Of a DNA stretch of 64,000 nucleotides, positions 49,967-59,081 are shown in pieces. Every line of letters begins with the position of its first letter. The stretch's first letter is position 1. Under the pieces are notes generated by a model. That model saw only the letters and a list, made by a program, of their open reading frames with translations. It ran no database searches and was not told where the DNA came from. Both the position numbers and the translations under genes were made by a program. Origin of the DNA: Rhizobium sp. Root274 (GTDB lineage Bacteria > Pseudomonadota > Alphaproteobacteria > Rhizobiales > Rhizobiaceae). The stretch covers positions 62,001-126,000 of the forward strand of contig NZ_LMJE01000009.1 of the NCBI RefSeq assembly GCF_001429245.1, given 5' to 3'.

Positions 49967-50737
49967 ATGCGCATCCTGCTGACCAATGACGACGGCATCC
50001 ATGCGCCGGGCCTTGTTGCCCTGGAGAAGATCGCCCGCAGTCTCTCCGACGATGTCTGGGTAGTCGCTCCGGAAACCGATCAGAGCGGTCTTGCCCATTC
50101 GCTCACACTCTCGGAGCCTTTGCGGCTGCGTGAACTCGGCGAGAAGCGCTTTGCGCTCCGCGGCACGCCGACCGATTGCGTCATCATGGCGATCCGCAAG
50201 GTGCTCGACCGCAAGCCCGATCTGGTGCTGTCGGGCGTCAATGCCGGCGCCAATCTCGCCGATGACGTCACCTATTCCGGCACGGTCGCAGGCGCGATCG
50301 AAGGCACGGTGCATGGCGTGCGCTCCTTTGCGCTCAGCCAGGCCTATAGTTATGAGGCGGGTGCGCCGATCCCGTGGCATGTGGCCGAGACGCTGGCGCC
50401 GGACCTGTTGCGCAAGCTGATGACGGTGGATCTGCCGCCCGGCACCTTCCTCAACCTCAACTTCCCCCATTGCGAACCGGAAGAAGCCCAGGGCGTCGAG
50501 GTGACGGCCCAGGGGAAGCTGGAGTTCGGCCTCTCGGTCGAGGAACGCCATGATGGTCGTGGACTGCCCTATTACTGGCTGCGATTCGGCGACCGCAAGG
50601 GCAACTACCGCGCCGGCGCCGACATCCATGCACTGAGAGCAAAGAAGGTGTCGGTGACGCCGCTCAAGCTCGATATGACCGATTATGCGGTGCAGGATCT
50701 GGTGGCGGAAGCCTTGGGTCAAGGAGATCTCGGATGA
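49967..50737 (+). CDS. surE: 5'/3'-nucleotidase SurE
   Basis: 256 residues. Metal-site motifs of SurE are clear: [28 protein letters not shown], and [23 protein letters not shown]. It dephosphorylates nucleoside monophosphates and helps stationary-phase survival. ATG 49967 has GGAG seven bases upstream. The stop overlaps the pcm start by four bases (ATGA), the widespread surE-pcm coupling. Confidence 0.95.
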   Translation: MRILLTNDDGIHAPGLVALEKIARSLSDDVWVVAPETDQSGLAHSLTLSEPLRLRELGEKRFALRGTPTDCVIMAIRKVLDRKPDLVLSGVNAGANLADDVTYSGTVAGAIEGTVHGVRSFALSQAYSYEAGAPIPWHVAETLAPDLLRKLMTVDLPPGTFLNLNFPHCEPEEAQGVEVTAQGKLEFGLSVEERHDGRGLPYYWLRFGDRKGNYRAGADIHALRAKKVSVTPLKLDMTDYAVQDLVAEALGQGDLG

Positions 50738-51387
50738 GATCGGCACTTCTCGAACGAGAAGGTTTCGCAGCCCTCGTGCTGCGCCTGCGGGCCGAGGGGG
50801 TGACCAATCTCGATCTGCTGACGGCGGTCGAACAGACCCCGCGTTCGACTTTCGTGCCGCCGGAATATGCCGCGAGTGCCTATTCCAGCCGCTCAATCCC
50901 GATCGAATGCGGGCAGTTCATGGAAGGCGCCGATCTGGCGGTCAAGCTGCTTGGCCAGTTGCAGGTGAAGCCCGGCCATCGTGTGCTCGAAGTCGGCACC
51001 GGCAGTGGCTTCATCACGGCAGTGCTTGCAAGGCTTTCCGAACGCGTCATCTCGCTGGAGCGGTACAAGACCCTCATCGCCGGCGCGCAGCGGCGGCTGG
51101 AAACGCTGGGCCTGCGCAATGTCATCCTGCGCCAGGCCGATGGCACGAATGGCTTGCCGGGCGAGGGGACCTTCGATCGCATATTCGCGACCGCCGCCTA
51201 TCCGTCCATGCCGCGTTTTTATGCCGAACAACTGGTATCCGGCGGCATGCTGCTCGTGCCGCTGATGGTCGACGAGATGAGGTGCATCATGGTGCGCCTG
51301 ACCAAGACCGGCAGCCGCTTTGAGCGCGAGGATCTTTTCGAGGTTCCTTTCCTGCCGCTGCAGCCGAAGATCGCCCAGCAGTTGTGA
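50734..51387 (+). CDS. pcm: Protein-L-isoaspartate O-methyltransferase
   Basis: 217 residues. Repairs isoaspartyl residues in aged proteins using SAM. Typical segments: [27 protein letters not shown] (substrate side), the SAM loop [14 protein letters not shown], and [10 protein letters not shown]. It is directly coupled to surE, which supports this as the true Pcm, as against the more divergent relative at 27052. Confidence 0.93.
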   Translation: MRSALLEREGFAALVLRLRAEGVTNLDLLTAVEQTPRSTFVPPEYAASAYSSRSIPIECGQFMEGADLAVKLLGQLQVKPGHRVLEVGTGSGFITAVLARLSERVISLERYKTLIAGAQRRLETLGLRNVILRQADGTNGLPGEGTFDRIFATAAYPSMPRFYAEQLVSGGMLLVPLMVDEMRCIMVRLTKTGSRFEREDLFEVPFLPLQPKIAQQL

Positions 51388-51571
51388 GTTTCGTCACAGT
51401 CGGTTCTGCCCTAGGTCGCGGCGAAATGGCCAATGAGCCCGGCTTTCTGCGGTATCTGCATATCTGCGCCTTGTCGAATTAGTTCACGTCGATTCCCCGG
51501 GGTTAACTGACCAGTAATACTAACGCGCTTTAATGAACCCATATCAATGTGTGTCATTTGTGGGTCGAGTC

Positions 51572-53116
51572 ATGCGTAATAGTGTATCGCCAAAAGCTGG
51601 ACTGCCGGTCGTCCGCATCTGCGGCGCCATTCTCCTGGCAGGCACCGTTGCGGGTTGCAGTTCGGATGCCTCGCGCTTCACCTCGGTCTTCTCGACGGAC
51701 AATCTGACCACCGCTTCGATCCCGCGCGGCCAGTCTCCTCTGCGTGAGCAGCCACCGGTTCCCGCCGAAAACATTGGCGGCAGCTACGGCCAGAGCCAGG
51801 CGATGGCGCAGCCGGCTCCCACCTATCAGCAGAACACGTATCAGCAGAACACCTATCAGCCGGCCGCAGCACGTGCTGCAAGCACGCCTGCTGCCGTCCA
51901 ACGGGCCGAGCTCTCCGCCCCGTCGGGCATGGGCGCTCCGGCCGCAAGCAACAATTCCGAACGCGCTCAGGCTCTAGCGCAGCCCTTCCCCTCGATGCCT
52001 GCCAAGAACGGCAACGGCACGGTCGCGCTCGGCGCTCCGCCGCAGAACCTGGCCGAGCCCAGTGTCACCGGTTCGACGCCGACGAAGGGCCAGTGGTCGA
52101 CCGCCAATGCCGCCCGCGTCACCCTGCGCCCGGGTGAAACGATCGCTACGCTTGCCAGTCGCTATGGCGTGCCGGAGCGCGAAATCCTGAAGGCTAACGG
52201 CCTGACGCATTCGTCCGATGCGGCGACCGGTCAGCTGGTGGTTATTCCGAGCCTGGCCGGTGGCAATGCGGCACGTGCGGCTGCCGATGCAAGCGGTATC
52301 CCGGATGGTGGCAAGCCCGGCCTGCCGGATGGTCAGCAGCAGAACGTCGCGGTCCTGCCGACGGTACCGGGCGCTCGCGACAAGCAGCAGGCCTCGACGC
52401 TTGCGGCAACCGGCAAGACGCCCGCGGGCGCTGGCGCTGGCACCTATGTCGTCAAGCCGGGTGATTCCATTGCTCGCATCGCCCAGCAGAACGGGGTGAG
52501 CACCGCCGAACTGAAGAAGGTCAACGGACTGACGACCGGCGCAATCCGGATCGGCCAGGTTCTGACCCTGCCGCAGAAGTCTAATCAGGCCGCCGTAACG
52601 CCTGTCGCCGCCGATCCGATGAAGACGGCATCTGTTCCGTCCGCAACGCAGCCTGGCGAATACAAGGCGCCGACCGCTACCAAGTCGGTCTCGGAAGTCG
52701 CGTCGGTCGATCCGGAATCGTCCGCCCCGCAGGCAACCGGCATCGGCAAGTATCGCTGGCCGGCCCGCGGTGCCATTATTGCCAATTTCGGCTCGAACAT
52801 CGACGGCAAGCGTTCCGACGGGATCGCCATCTCTGTTCCGACCGGAACGCCGATCAAGGCCGCAGAAAACGGCGTGGTCATCTATGCTGGCAATGGCTTG
52901 AAGGAACTCGGCAACACCGTTCTCATCCGCCACGACGACGGCAAGGTCACGGTCTACGGCCATGCCGACAGCCTCTCGGTCCAGCGCGGCCAGAAGGTTC
53001 AGCGCGGTCAGACCATCGCTACCTCCGGCATGAGCGGCAATGTATCGCGCCCGATGCTGCATTTCGAGGTCCGCAAGGATGCGGCTCCGGTCAATCCGAT
53101 CACTTATCTGGAATAG
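51572..53116 (+). CDS. LysM-LytM lipoprotein, DipM/NlpD-like amidase activator
   Basis: 514 residues. A type II signal peptide ends at the lipobox VAGCSSD. An unstructured Gln/Pro/Ala-rich region holds a short YQQNT repeat. Two LysM domains follow at about 183-226 (VTLRPGETIATLASRYGVP) and 291-334 (YVVKPGDSIARIAQQNGVS). A LytM/M23 domain occupies about 400-513. In the latter the first metal motif (HxxxD) is degenerate (RSDGIAIS), while YGHAD and LHFEV remain. It is therefore probably a regulator of septal amidases rather than an active peptidase. ATG 51572 is preferred to 51533. Position after surE-pcm is conserved. Confidence 0.87.
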   Translation: MRNSVSPKAGLPVVRICGAILLAGTVAGCSSDASRFTSVFSTDNLTTASIPRGQSPLREQPPVPAENIGGSYGQSQAMAQPAPTYQQNTYQQNTYQPAAARAASTPAAVQRAELSAPSGMGAPAASNNSERAQALAQPFPSMPAKNGNGTVALGAPPQNLAEPSVTGSTPTKGQWSTANAARVTLRPGETIATLASRYGVPEREILKANGLTHSSDAATGQLVVIPSLAGGNAARAAADASGIPDGGKPGLPDGQQQNVAVLPTVPGARDKQQASTLAATGKTPAGAGAGTYVVKPGDSIARIAQQNGVSTAELKKVNGLTTGAIRIGQVLTLPQKSNQAAVTPVAADPMKTASVPSATQPGEYKAPTATKSVSEVASVDPESSAPQATGIGKYRWPARGAIIANFGSNIDGKRSDGIAISVPTGTPIKAAENGVVIYAGNGLKELGNTVLIRHDDGKVTVYGHADSLSVQRGQKVQRGQTIATSGMSGNVSRPMLHFEVRKDAAPVNPITYLE

Positions 53117-53137
53117 GTTTTGCGTACCAGATAATGG

Positions 53138-53168
53138 CAAAAGGCCCGGTTTATCCGGGCCTTTTCTC
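53138..53168. terminator. Bidirectional terminator between the LytM and AAA genes
   Basis: AAAAGGCCCGG-TTTAT-CCGGGCCTTTT is a symmetric hairpin with T-runs on both strands, between two convergent genes. Confidence 0.85.
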
Positions 53169-53175
53169 GTTACTG

Positions 53176-54048
53176 TCAGGCGTTGTCGGTGGAGATGCGC
53201 AAGCGGCCGGCGAGATCCTGGATATACTGCCAGGCGACGCGGCCCGAACGGCCGCCGCGCGTGGTCGCCCATTCAAGCGCCTCGTGATGTAGTTGCGCCT
53301 GGGGCAGGGGAAGTTTGAAATGGGCGGCATAGCCGTCGATCATCGTCAGATAGTCGTCCTGGCTGCATTTGTGGAAGCCGAGCCAGAGGCCGAAGCGATC
53401 CGACAGGGAGACTTTTTCTTCGACCGCCTCCGACGGGTTGATCGCCGTCGACTGCTCGTTTTCCATCATGTGGCGCGGCAGAAGGTGCCGGCGGTTCGAC
53501 GTCGCATAGAACAGAACATTGTCCGGCCGGCCTTCGATGCCGCCGTCGAGCGCTGCCTTGAGCGACTTGTAGGCGGTGTCGTCATGGTCGAAGGAGAGGT
53601 CGTCACAGAAGACGAGGATCCGATGGGGCGCCGCCTTGAGGATCTCCAGCAGGCCCGGCAGGGACGCAATGTCCTCCCGGTGGACCTCGACCAGCTTCAG
53701 GCCGGCACCCGTCGATGCGCGGATATCGGCATGCACGGCCTTGACCAGCGAGGATTTGCCCATGCCGCGTGCGCCCCAGAGCAGCACGTTGTTGGCGGGA
53801 AAACCCTCGGCAAAGCGGAGCGTATTGTCATGCAGGATGTCGCGCACGTGATCGACACCACGGATGAGCCCGAGTGCCACCCGGTTCGGCCGCTTGACTG
53901 GCTGCAGATGTTGCCGTGTGGCGTTCCAGACGAAGCAGTCGGCCGCCTCCCAGTCGTTCGCCACCGGGGCAGGCCCCGCCAGACGCTCCACTGCGTCGGC
54001 AAGTCGTGTTACTTCGGCAAGCAGTGCCGCCATCGTCTGATCAGCCAT
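53176..54048 (-). CDS. AAA-type ATPase of the DUF815 family
   Basis: 290 residues. Walker A is visible (LLWGARGMGKSSLVKA), Walker B is ILVFCDDLSFD, and later ATSNRRHLLPRHMME fits sensor 1. The order matches the DUF815 ATPase family, which is widespread and not functionally defined. The start is ATG 54048 or 54051, with GGAGG immediately upstream; 54048 gives better spacing. It is divergent from yajC over about 200 bases. Confidence 0.85.
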   Translation of the reverse strand: MADQTMAALLAEVTRLADAVERLAGPAPVANDWEAADCFVWNATRQHLQPVKRPNRVALGLIRGVDHVRDILHDNTLRFAEGFPANNVLLWGARGMGKSSLVKAVHADIRASTGAGLKLVEVHREDIASLPGLLEILKAAPHRILVFCDDLSFDHDDTAYKSLKAALDGGIEGRPDNVLFYATSNRRHLLPRHMMENEQSTAINPSEAVEEKVSLSDRFGLWLGFHKCSQDDYLTMIDGYAAHFKLPLPQAQLHHEALEWATTRGGRSGRVAWQYIQDLAGRLRISTDNA

Positions 54049-54255
54049 CATGTCCTCCAAGCCCCGCGAATGCGGCGTTTTGCCTGTTCGATCACGCGGT
54101 ATCACGCGCATTTGCGCACAGAAAGTGTAACGGCCGGGAAAATGGTACGGCTCCACGCTGTTTCTGTTGCATTCATAGGCCCGGTCACTATATTCCGGCG
54201 ACCTGAACGGGGGGTGCCCGAAAGGCGCCAGCACTTGGCTTCATAGGAGTTCTAC

Positions 54256-54603
54256 ATGTTTATCACGCCAGCCTTTGCCCAGGACGCGACCGGTGCTACG
54301 GGCGCTATGGGTTCCGGTTTCGAGATGCTTCTGCTTTTCGCGCCGCTGATGGTGGTCTGGTACTTCTTCCTGATCCGTCCGCAGCGCGCGCAGATGAAGA
54401 AGCGCGAGGAAACGCTCTCGACCATTCGCCGCGGCGACCAGGTCATCATGGGCGGTGGCATCGTTGCCAAGGTCACCAAGGTGATCGACGACAAGGAACT
54501 CGAAGTCGAGATCGCCGATGGCGTCAAGGTCCGCGTTCTTCGCCAGTACGTGGCGGAAGTCCGCGTCAAGGGCGAACCGGTCAAGACCGAGACAGCCGCC
54601 TGA
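54256..54603 (+). CDS. yajC: Preprotein translocase accessory subunit YajC
   Basis: 115 residues. One membrane helix (FEMLLLFAPLMVVWYFFLIRP), then KREETLSTIRRGDQVIMGGGIVAKV, the conserved YajC core. AGGAG lies seven bases upstream. It joins SecDF in the membrane and lies directly before secDF. Confidence 0.96.
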   Translation: MFITPAFAQDATGATGAMGSGFEMLLLFAPLMVVWYFFLIRPQRAQMKKREETLSTIRRGDQVIMGGGIVAKVTKVIDDKELEVEIADGVKVRVLRQYVAEVRVKGEPVKTETAA

Positions 54604-54614
54604 TCTCTCCCCCT

Positions 54615-54652
54615 GCGGGGCCGGCAAACTGCCGGCCTTAGCCATTTTTCCG
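54615..54652 (+). other. Hairpin between yajC and secDF
   Basis: GGGCCGGC-AAACT-GCCGGCC can form a strong stem, followed by TTAGCCATTTTT. The T-run is displaced by seven bases, so it may be a partial terminator or attenuator that lowers secDF expression relative to yajC. Confidence 0.45.
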
Positions 54653-54671
54653 CTACCTTTCCGAGAGTTCC

Positions 54672-57227
54672 ATGCTTCATACATCCCGCTGGAAGACTGC
54701 GTTCATCTGGTTGACCGTTCTGGTCAGCATTCTGGTCGCCATACCGAATGTCTTTTCGGATGAGACGCTGAAATCCTTCCCGTCCTGGCTGCCGACCAAC
54801 AAGGTTACGCTTGGCCTCGACCTGCAGGGCGGCTCGCATATCATGCTGAAGCTGGAACGGGCCGACATCGTCAAGGAGCGGCTTGAGACCATTGTCGGCG
54901 ACGTGCGCACGCAGCTGCGTGACGCCAATATACGCTATACGGGCCTATCCGGCGTTGGCCAGCAGATCCAGGTCAAGATCACCGATGCGGACAAGGTCGC
55001 GGCAGCCCAGGAAGCCTTGCGCTCGCTGACCACGCCGGTGAGCGTTGGTGGACTGACAGGCGGCTCTGTCACGGAAGTGACAATGGAACAGGGCGAAGAC
55101 GGTGTTCTGCGCCTGACGCTTACCGATCCCGGCATCGACTACCGTGTCTCCTCGGCACTCACCCAGTCAATGGAAGTTGTGCGCCGTCGCGTCGACGAAC
55201 TGGGCACCACCGAACCCTTGATCCAGCGCCAGGGCGAGGATCGCATCATCGTTCAGGTGCCGGGTCTTACCGATCCCCAGCGTCTGAAGAGCCTGCTCAA
55301 CCAGACCGCCAAGCTGTCCTTCCGCATGGTCGACACGACCATGCCGGTGACAGAGGCGATCAACACGCGTCCGCCTGCCCAGTCGGAAGTGCTTTATTCG
55401 ACCGACGATCCGGCCGTGCCTTATCTGGTTGAGAAGCGCGCGCTGATCTCGGGCGAAAACTTGGTCGACGCTCAGGCCTCCTTCGACCAGCGCTCGAACG
55501 AGCCGGTCGTCAGCTTCCGTTTCGACAGCCGTGGCGCCCAGCGTTTTGCCCAGGCGACACAGCAGAATGTCGGCAAGCCTTTCGCCATCATTCTCGACGA
55601 TCAGGTTATCTCTGCGCCTGTTATCCGCGAGCCGATCCTCGGTGGTTCGGGTCAGATTTCGGGCAATTTCTCGGTTGAAGGCGCAAACGACCTCGCCGTG
55701 CTGCTGCGCGCAGGTGCGCTGCCGGCAACGCTGACTGTCGTCGAAGAACGTACCGTCGGTCCGGGCCTCGGCCAGGACTCGATCAATGCCGGCGTCACCG
55801 CCAGCATTCTCGGCGCTCTCGCCGTCGTCGCCTATATGATGGTGTTCTACGGCACCTTCGGCCTGATGGCCAATATAGCGCTGACCGCCAACATCATCAT
55901 GATCATGGCGGCGCTGACGCTGATTGGCTCCACACTGACGCTGCCGGGTATCGCCGGTATCGTTTTGACAATGGGTATGGCCGTCGACTCCAACGTTCTG
56001 ATTTACGAACGCATACGAGAAGAGGCGCGCAATGGCCGGTCCTTGATCCAGTCGATCGACATCGGCTTCAAGAAGGCCTTTGCCACCATCGTCGACGCCA
56101 ACCTGACGACGCTCATCGCTGCCGTCGTTCTGTTCTTCCTCGGCTCGGGTCCTGTCCGCGGGTTTGCCGTGACGCTCTCGATCGGTATCGTCACCACGGT
56201 CTTTACCGCGTTCACCATGACTTTCTGGCTGATGGCGCAGTGGTATCGCTGGAAACGTCCGAAGATCATTCCGAAGAGCATCCGCACCGGCTTCTTCGAC
56301 AACCGCAACATCCGCTTCATGGGGATGCGCAAGATCAACTTTGCAGCCGCTATGGTCATTTCGGTTGCTTCGGTTATCGGCTTCTTCACCGTTGGCATGA
56401 ACCTTGGCATCGACTTCAAGGGCGGCTCGATCATCGAGGTCAAGGCGCGTCAGGGTGATGCCGATCTCTCGGACATCCGCGAGCGTCTGAGCCAGCTCAA
56501 CCTCGGCGAAGTCCAGGCCCAGGGCTTTGGCGATGCGTCGAGTGCGCTGATCCGCCTGCAGGCGCAGGACGGCGGCGAAAATGCAGAGCAGTCGGCACTG
56601 GCCAAGGTGCGCGGCGAACTGGAAGCGGAATATGACTTCCGCCGCGTCGAAGTCGTCGGCCCGTCGGTTTCCAACGACCTGACCTATTCGGCGACGCTCG
56701 GCGTTGCCGTGGCTCTGCTCGGGATCCTGATCTACATCTGGTTCCGCTTCGAATGGCAGTTCGCGCTGGGTGCGATCATCGCAACCCTGCACGACGTGAT
56801 CTTCACGCTCGGTCTCTTCGTGCTGACAGGGTTCGAATTCAACCTGACCAGTATCGCGGCCATTCTGACGATCATCGGTTATTCGCTGAACGACACCGTT
56901 GTCGTCTATGACCGCATGCGCGAAAATCTGCGGCGCTACAAGAAGATGCCGCTCGACGTCCTAATCGACGAATCGATCAACCAGACGCTGTCGCGTACGG
57001 TTCTGACGGCGGGTTCGACCTTCCTGGCACTGCTCGCTCTCTATGTCTTTGGCGGCGAAGTCATCCGTTCCTTCACCTTCGCCATGTTGGCGGGTGTTGT
57101 CATCGGAACCTTCTCGTCGATCTACATCGCCGGTCCGGTGCTGATTGCCTTCAAGCTGCGGCCTGAGACCTTCGAAAAGAGGGACGAATCGGACGCCGAC
57201 AAGGCGGCCGCCAAGGCGAGGGCCTGA
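54672..57227 (+). CDS. secDF: Fused protein translocase subunits SecD and SecF
   Basis: 851 residues, 12 predicted helices. The SecD half holds LGLDLQGGSHIML and the helical block from about 370 (INAGVTASILGALAVVAYMM). The SecF half starts near 550 with IRFMGMRKINFAAAM and NLGIDFKGGSIIEV. A conserved segment (GMAVDSNVLIYERIREE) marks the proton-path region of SecD, and SLNDTVVVYDRMRENLRR that of SecF. The single-chain form is usual in rhizobia. The protein uses the proton gradient to pull preproteins after SecA. Confidence 0.96.
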   Translation: MLHTSRWKTAFIWLTVLVSILVAIPNVFSDETLKSFPSWLPTNKVTLGLDLQGGSHIMLKLERADIVKERLETIVGDVRTQLRDANIRYTGLSGVGQQIQVKITDADKVAAAQEALRSLTTPVSVGGLTGGSVTEVTMEQGEDGVLRLTLTDPGIDYRVSSALTQSMEVVRRRVDELGTTEPLIQRQGEDRIIVQVPGLTDPQRLKSLLNQTAKLSFRMVDTTMPVTEAINTRPPAQSEVLYSTDDPAVPYLVEKRALISGENLVDAQASFDQRSNEPVVSFRFDSRGAQRFAQATQQNVGKPFAIILDDQVISAPVIREPILGGSGQISGNFSVEGANDLAVLLRAGALPATLTVVEERTVGPGLGQDSINAGVTASILGALAVVAYMMVFYGTFGLMANIALTANIIMIMAALTLIGSTLTLPGIAGIVLTMGMAVDSNVLIYERIREEARNGRSLIQSIDIGFKKAFATIVDANLTTLIAAVVLFFLGSGPVRGFAVTLSIGIVTTVFTAFTMTFWLMAQWYRWKRPKIIPKSIRTGFFDNRNIRFMGMRKINFAAAMVISVASVIGFFTVGMNLGIDFKGGSIIEVKARQGDADLSDIRERLSQLNLGEVQAQGFGDASSALIRLQAQDGGENAEQSALAKVRGELEAEYDFRRVEVVGPSVSNDLTYSATLGVAVALLGILIYIWFRFEWQFALGAIIATLHDVIFTLGLFVLTGFEFNLTSIAAILTIIGYSLNDTVVVYDRMRENLRRYKKMPLDVLIDESINQTLSRTVLTAGSTFLALLALYVFGGEVIRSFTFAMLAGVVIGTFSSIYIAGPVLIAFKLRPETFEKRDESDADKAAAKARA

Positions 57228-57231
57228 GCGA

Positions 57232-57630
57232 ATGGTCTTCGGCTTCGGTGACAAGGGCATCGTCATCCGCGATGCCCATTTCCCCGGCCAGCCGGTGATC
57301 GATTCCTACGGCAATGGCGGCTTCCGTTTTGCCGACATGTCCCATCGTGGCTCGCTGCTCTTTCTGCCATCAGGCGTCTACGGCTGGGAGCAGACAGAAG
57401 ACGAGCCGCTGACGCTTAGCTCCTTCGAACGGGTGCTTGCCGAGACGGGTATCGAGTTTCTGATCATCGGAACCGGTCGTCAGTTGCGGTTGATCGATCC
57501 GGTTGTCAGGGCGGCCTTGAAGGAGAAGGGGATCGCCAGCGATCCCATGGGAACCGGTGCGGCCCTGCGCACGTATAACATTATGCTGGCCGAGCAGCGG
57601 CCCGTGGCCGCCGCTCTAATCGCGGTGTGA
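57232..57630 (+). CDS. Mth938/NDUFAF3-family protein
   Basis: 132 residues. The fold markers of the Mth938 family are visible (DAHFPGQPVIDSYGNGGFRF, EFLIIGTGRQL, and ALKEKGIASDPMGTGAALRTYNIM). Human NDUFAF3, a complex I assembly factor, belongs to this family. The gene starts four bases after secDF and is followed by an NDUFAF6-like gene. A role in complex I or membrane-protein assembly is inference from family and position. No enzyme activity is known. Confidence 0.83.
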   Translation: MVFGFGDKGIVIRDAHFPGQPVIDSYGNGGFRFADMSHRGSLLFLPSGVYGWEQTEDEPLTLSSFERVLAETGIEFLIIGTGRQLRLIDPVVRAALKEKGIASDPMGTGAALRTYNIMLAEQRPVAAALIAV

Positions 57631-57653
57631 GACAAGCCCCTGAAAGGTGCCCC

Positions 57654-58508
57654 GTGAGCGAGCTGAAGCCGGATAATGAGGCGCTGTGCCTCGCAGCGTT
57701 GCGCGAATACGATCGCGACCGCTATCTGGCGAGCCTTTTGACACCTGCCGAACGCCGCGCCGCAGTCGTTGCCCTCTATGCTTACAATGCCGAACTGGCG
57801 CGCGTGCGCGACCTCGTTCGCGAGCCTCTGCCTGGGGAAGTTCGTCTGCAATATTGGCGTGATCTGCTGGAAGGTTCGGCCCATGGCGAGACGGCTGCGA
57901 ATCCCGTCGCGGCGGAACTGCTGAGGGCCGTCAAAGAACGCAGCCTGCCGATTGCGCCGTTGGTCTCGATGGCCGATGCCCGTATCTTCGATCTCTACGA
58001 CGATCCGATCGAAACGACCGTCATGTTTGAAGGCTATGCCGGCGAGACGTCTGCTGCACTGATACAGCTTGCCGCGCTGGTGCTGGACCCGAAGGCTGCA
58101 GAAGGCGCATTCGAGATCGTCGGCCATGCGGGGGTGGCACTCTGCGTTGCCGGCAGCCTCCTGCTGATGCCGATCCACCGCAGTCGCGGTCAGGTCTATG
58201 TGCCATTGCAGATCGTCTCAGCAGCAGGCCTCGATCGGGACAGTTTTCTGAAAGACGATGAGCCGGCGCGGCTGAAGGCCGCGATCGAAGCCTTTGCCGG
58301 TTACGGTCTGGATCACTTGCGCCAGGCGCGTGCAGGCGGGAAAATCCCCAAGAGCCTGCTGCCTGCCTTCCTGCCGGTTTCGCTCGCCTCCGGCGTCCTC
58401 AAGCGCGCCGCTCAAGACGGGACTGCAGCGATCGCCGGCACCATCCGCCCGCCGCAATGGCGCCGCCAGCTGGCGATGATGCGGCTTCTGGTCACCGGTC
58501 GTCTGTAA
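57654..58508 (+). CDS. Squalene/phytoene synthase-fold protein, NDUFAF6-like
   Basis: 284 residues. The fold is that of trans-isoprenyl synthases, but the first Asp-rich motif of true phytoene or squalene synthases is missing. The equivalent stretch reads AYNAELARVRDLVREPLPGE then RLQYWRDLL, which resembles the non-enzymatic complex I assembly factor NDUFAF6 as I remember it. GTG 57654 has AAAGG upstream; a GTG nine codons earlier (57627) overlaps the preceding stop. Annotation as phytoene synthase would probably be wrong. It lies next to the NDUFAF3-like gene. Confidence 0.8.
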   Translation: MSELKPDNEALCLAALREYDRDRYLASLLTPAERRAAVVALYAYNAELARVRDLVREPLPGEVRLQYWRDLLEGSAHGETAANPVAAELLRAVKERSLPIAPLVSMADARIFDLYDDPIETTVMFEGYAGETSAALIQLAALVLDPKAAEGAFEIVGHAGVALCVAGSLLLMPIHRSRGQVYVPLQIVSAAGLDRDSFLKDDEPARLKAAIEAFAGYGLDHLRQARAGGKIPKSLLPAFLPVSLASGVLKRAAQDGTAAIAGTIRPPQWRRQLAMMRLLVTGRL

Positions 58509-58613
58509 CTGATACAGTCGATCGTTGCGGGGCTCCCGAGGTCACGCTCGCGCAAGGCTCGGTCTTTATGCGGAGTTTGATATGAACTGCGACTGTGGAG
58601 CCGCGAGCCGATC

Positions 58614-59060
58614 ATGCTGACCTGGGGTATCGTATTGGCGCTTGTCGGCGTCCTTGCCTATTTTTCATCCCGCATGGCCCGCCAGCAGGATGCCGAAGGC
58701 CTGCAGGATATGGGGCTGGCGATCATGGAATTCGGCCGGGCCTTTCCGCAGGAAGCGATCCGCAGCCTGCATGCAACGGTCGACGGCAAGGCGGTTTTTG
58801 TGCGCCTGCACGACAACAAGGCCGGGTTCATGCGCAACATGCGCAGCCACTATGCCTGCCACTTGATCGAGCCTGGTACTGTGCGGGTGCGCGATCTCGG
58901 CAATGGTAAGAGCTTTGCGGTCGAGTTCCTCGACGCGCCGTTCCACAATGGCGAGTTCCGCTTTGCCAATGCAGCCGAGGCCGCCGAGGTTTCGCTTTGG
59001 CTGCTCGGCAATTACGTCGGTCCCGCCGATCGCGAAGCCGAAGCGCTGCCGAGCACGTAA
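58614..59060 (+). CDS. Membrane-anchored protein of unknown function
   Basis: 148 residues. An N-terminal membrane helix (LTWGIVLALVGVLAYFSSRMA) precedes a soluble domain of about 120 residues, including EGLQDMGLAIMEFGRAFP, VFVRLHDNKAGFMRNMRSHY and FRFANAAEAAEVSLWLLGNY. The soluble part is probably cytoplasmic, judging from the basic flank after the helix. No family named. It lies between the NDUFAF6-like gene and convergent trmFO. Confidence 0.65.
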   Translation: MLTWGIVLALVGVLAYFSSRMARQQDAEGLQDMGLAIMEFGRAFPQEAIRSLHATVDGKAVFVRLHDNKAGFMRNMRSHYACHLIEPGTVRVRDLGNGKSFAVEFLDAPFHNGEFRFANAAEAAEVSLWLLGNYVGPADREAEALPST

Positions 59061-59081
59061 ACCCGGCAGCACCAAACGCGA

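Noticed and set aside
51838..51860. Short tandem repeat (CAGCAGAACACGTAT type) as a mobile or CRISPR repeat
   Set aside because: It encodes a two-unit YQQNT repeat in the disordered part of the LysM-LytM lipoprotein; too short and coding.
55167..56792. 541-codon minus-strand frame inside secDF
   Set aside because: Antisense to secDF; composition dominated by D, R, Q and H, not protein-like.
57654..58508. Carotenoid or hopanoid pathway gene (phytoene/squalene synthase)
   Set aside because: The first Asp-rich catalytic motif is missing and no other carotenoid or hopanoid gene is nearby; NDUFAF6-like fits better.
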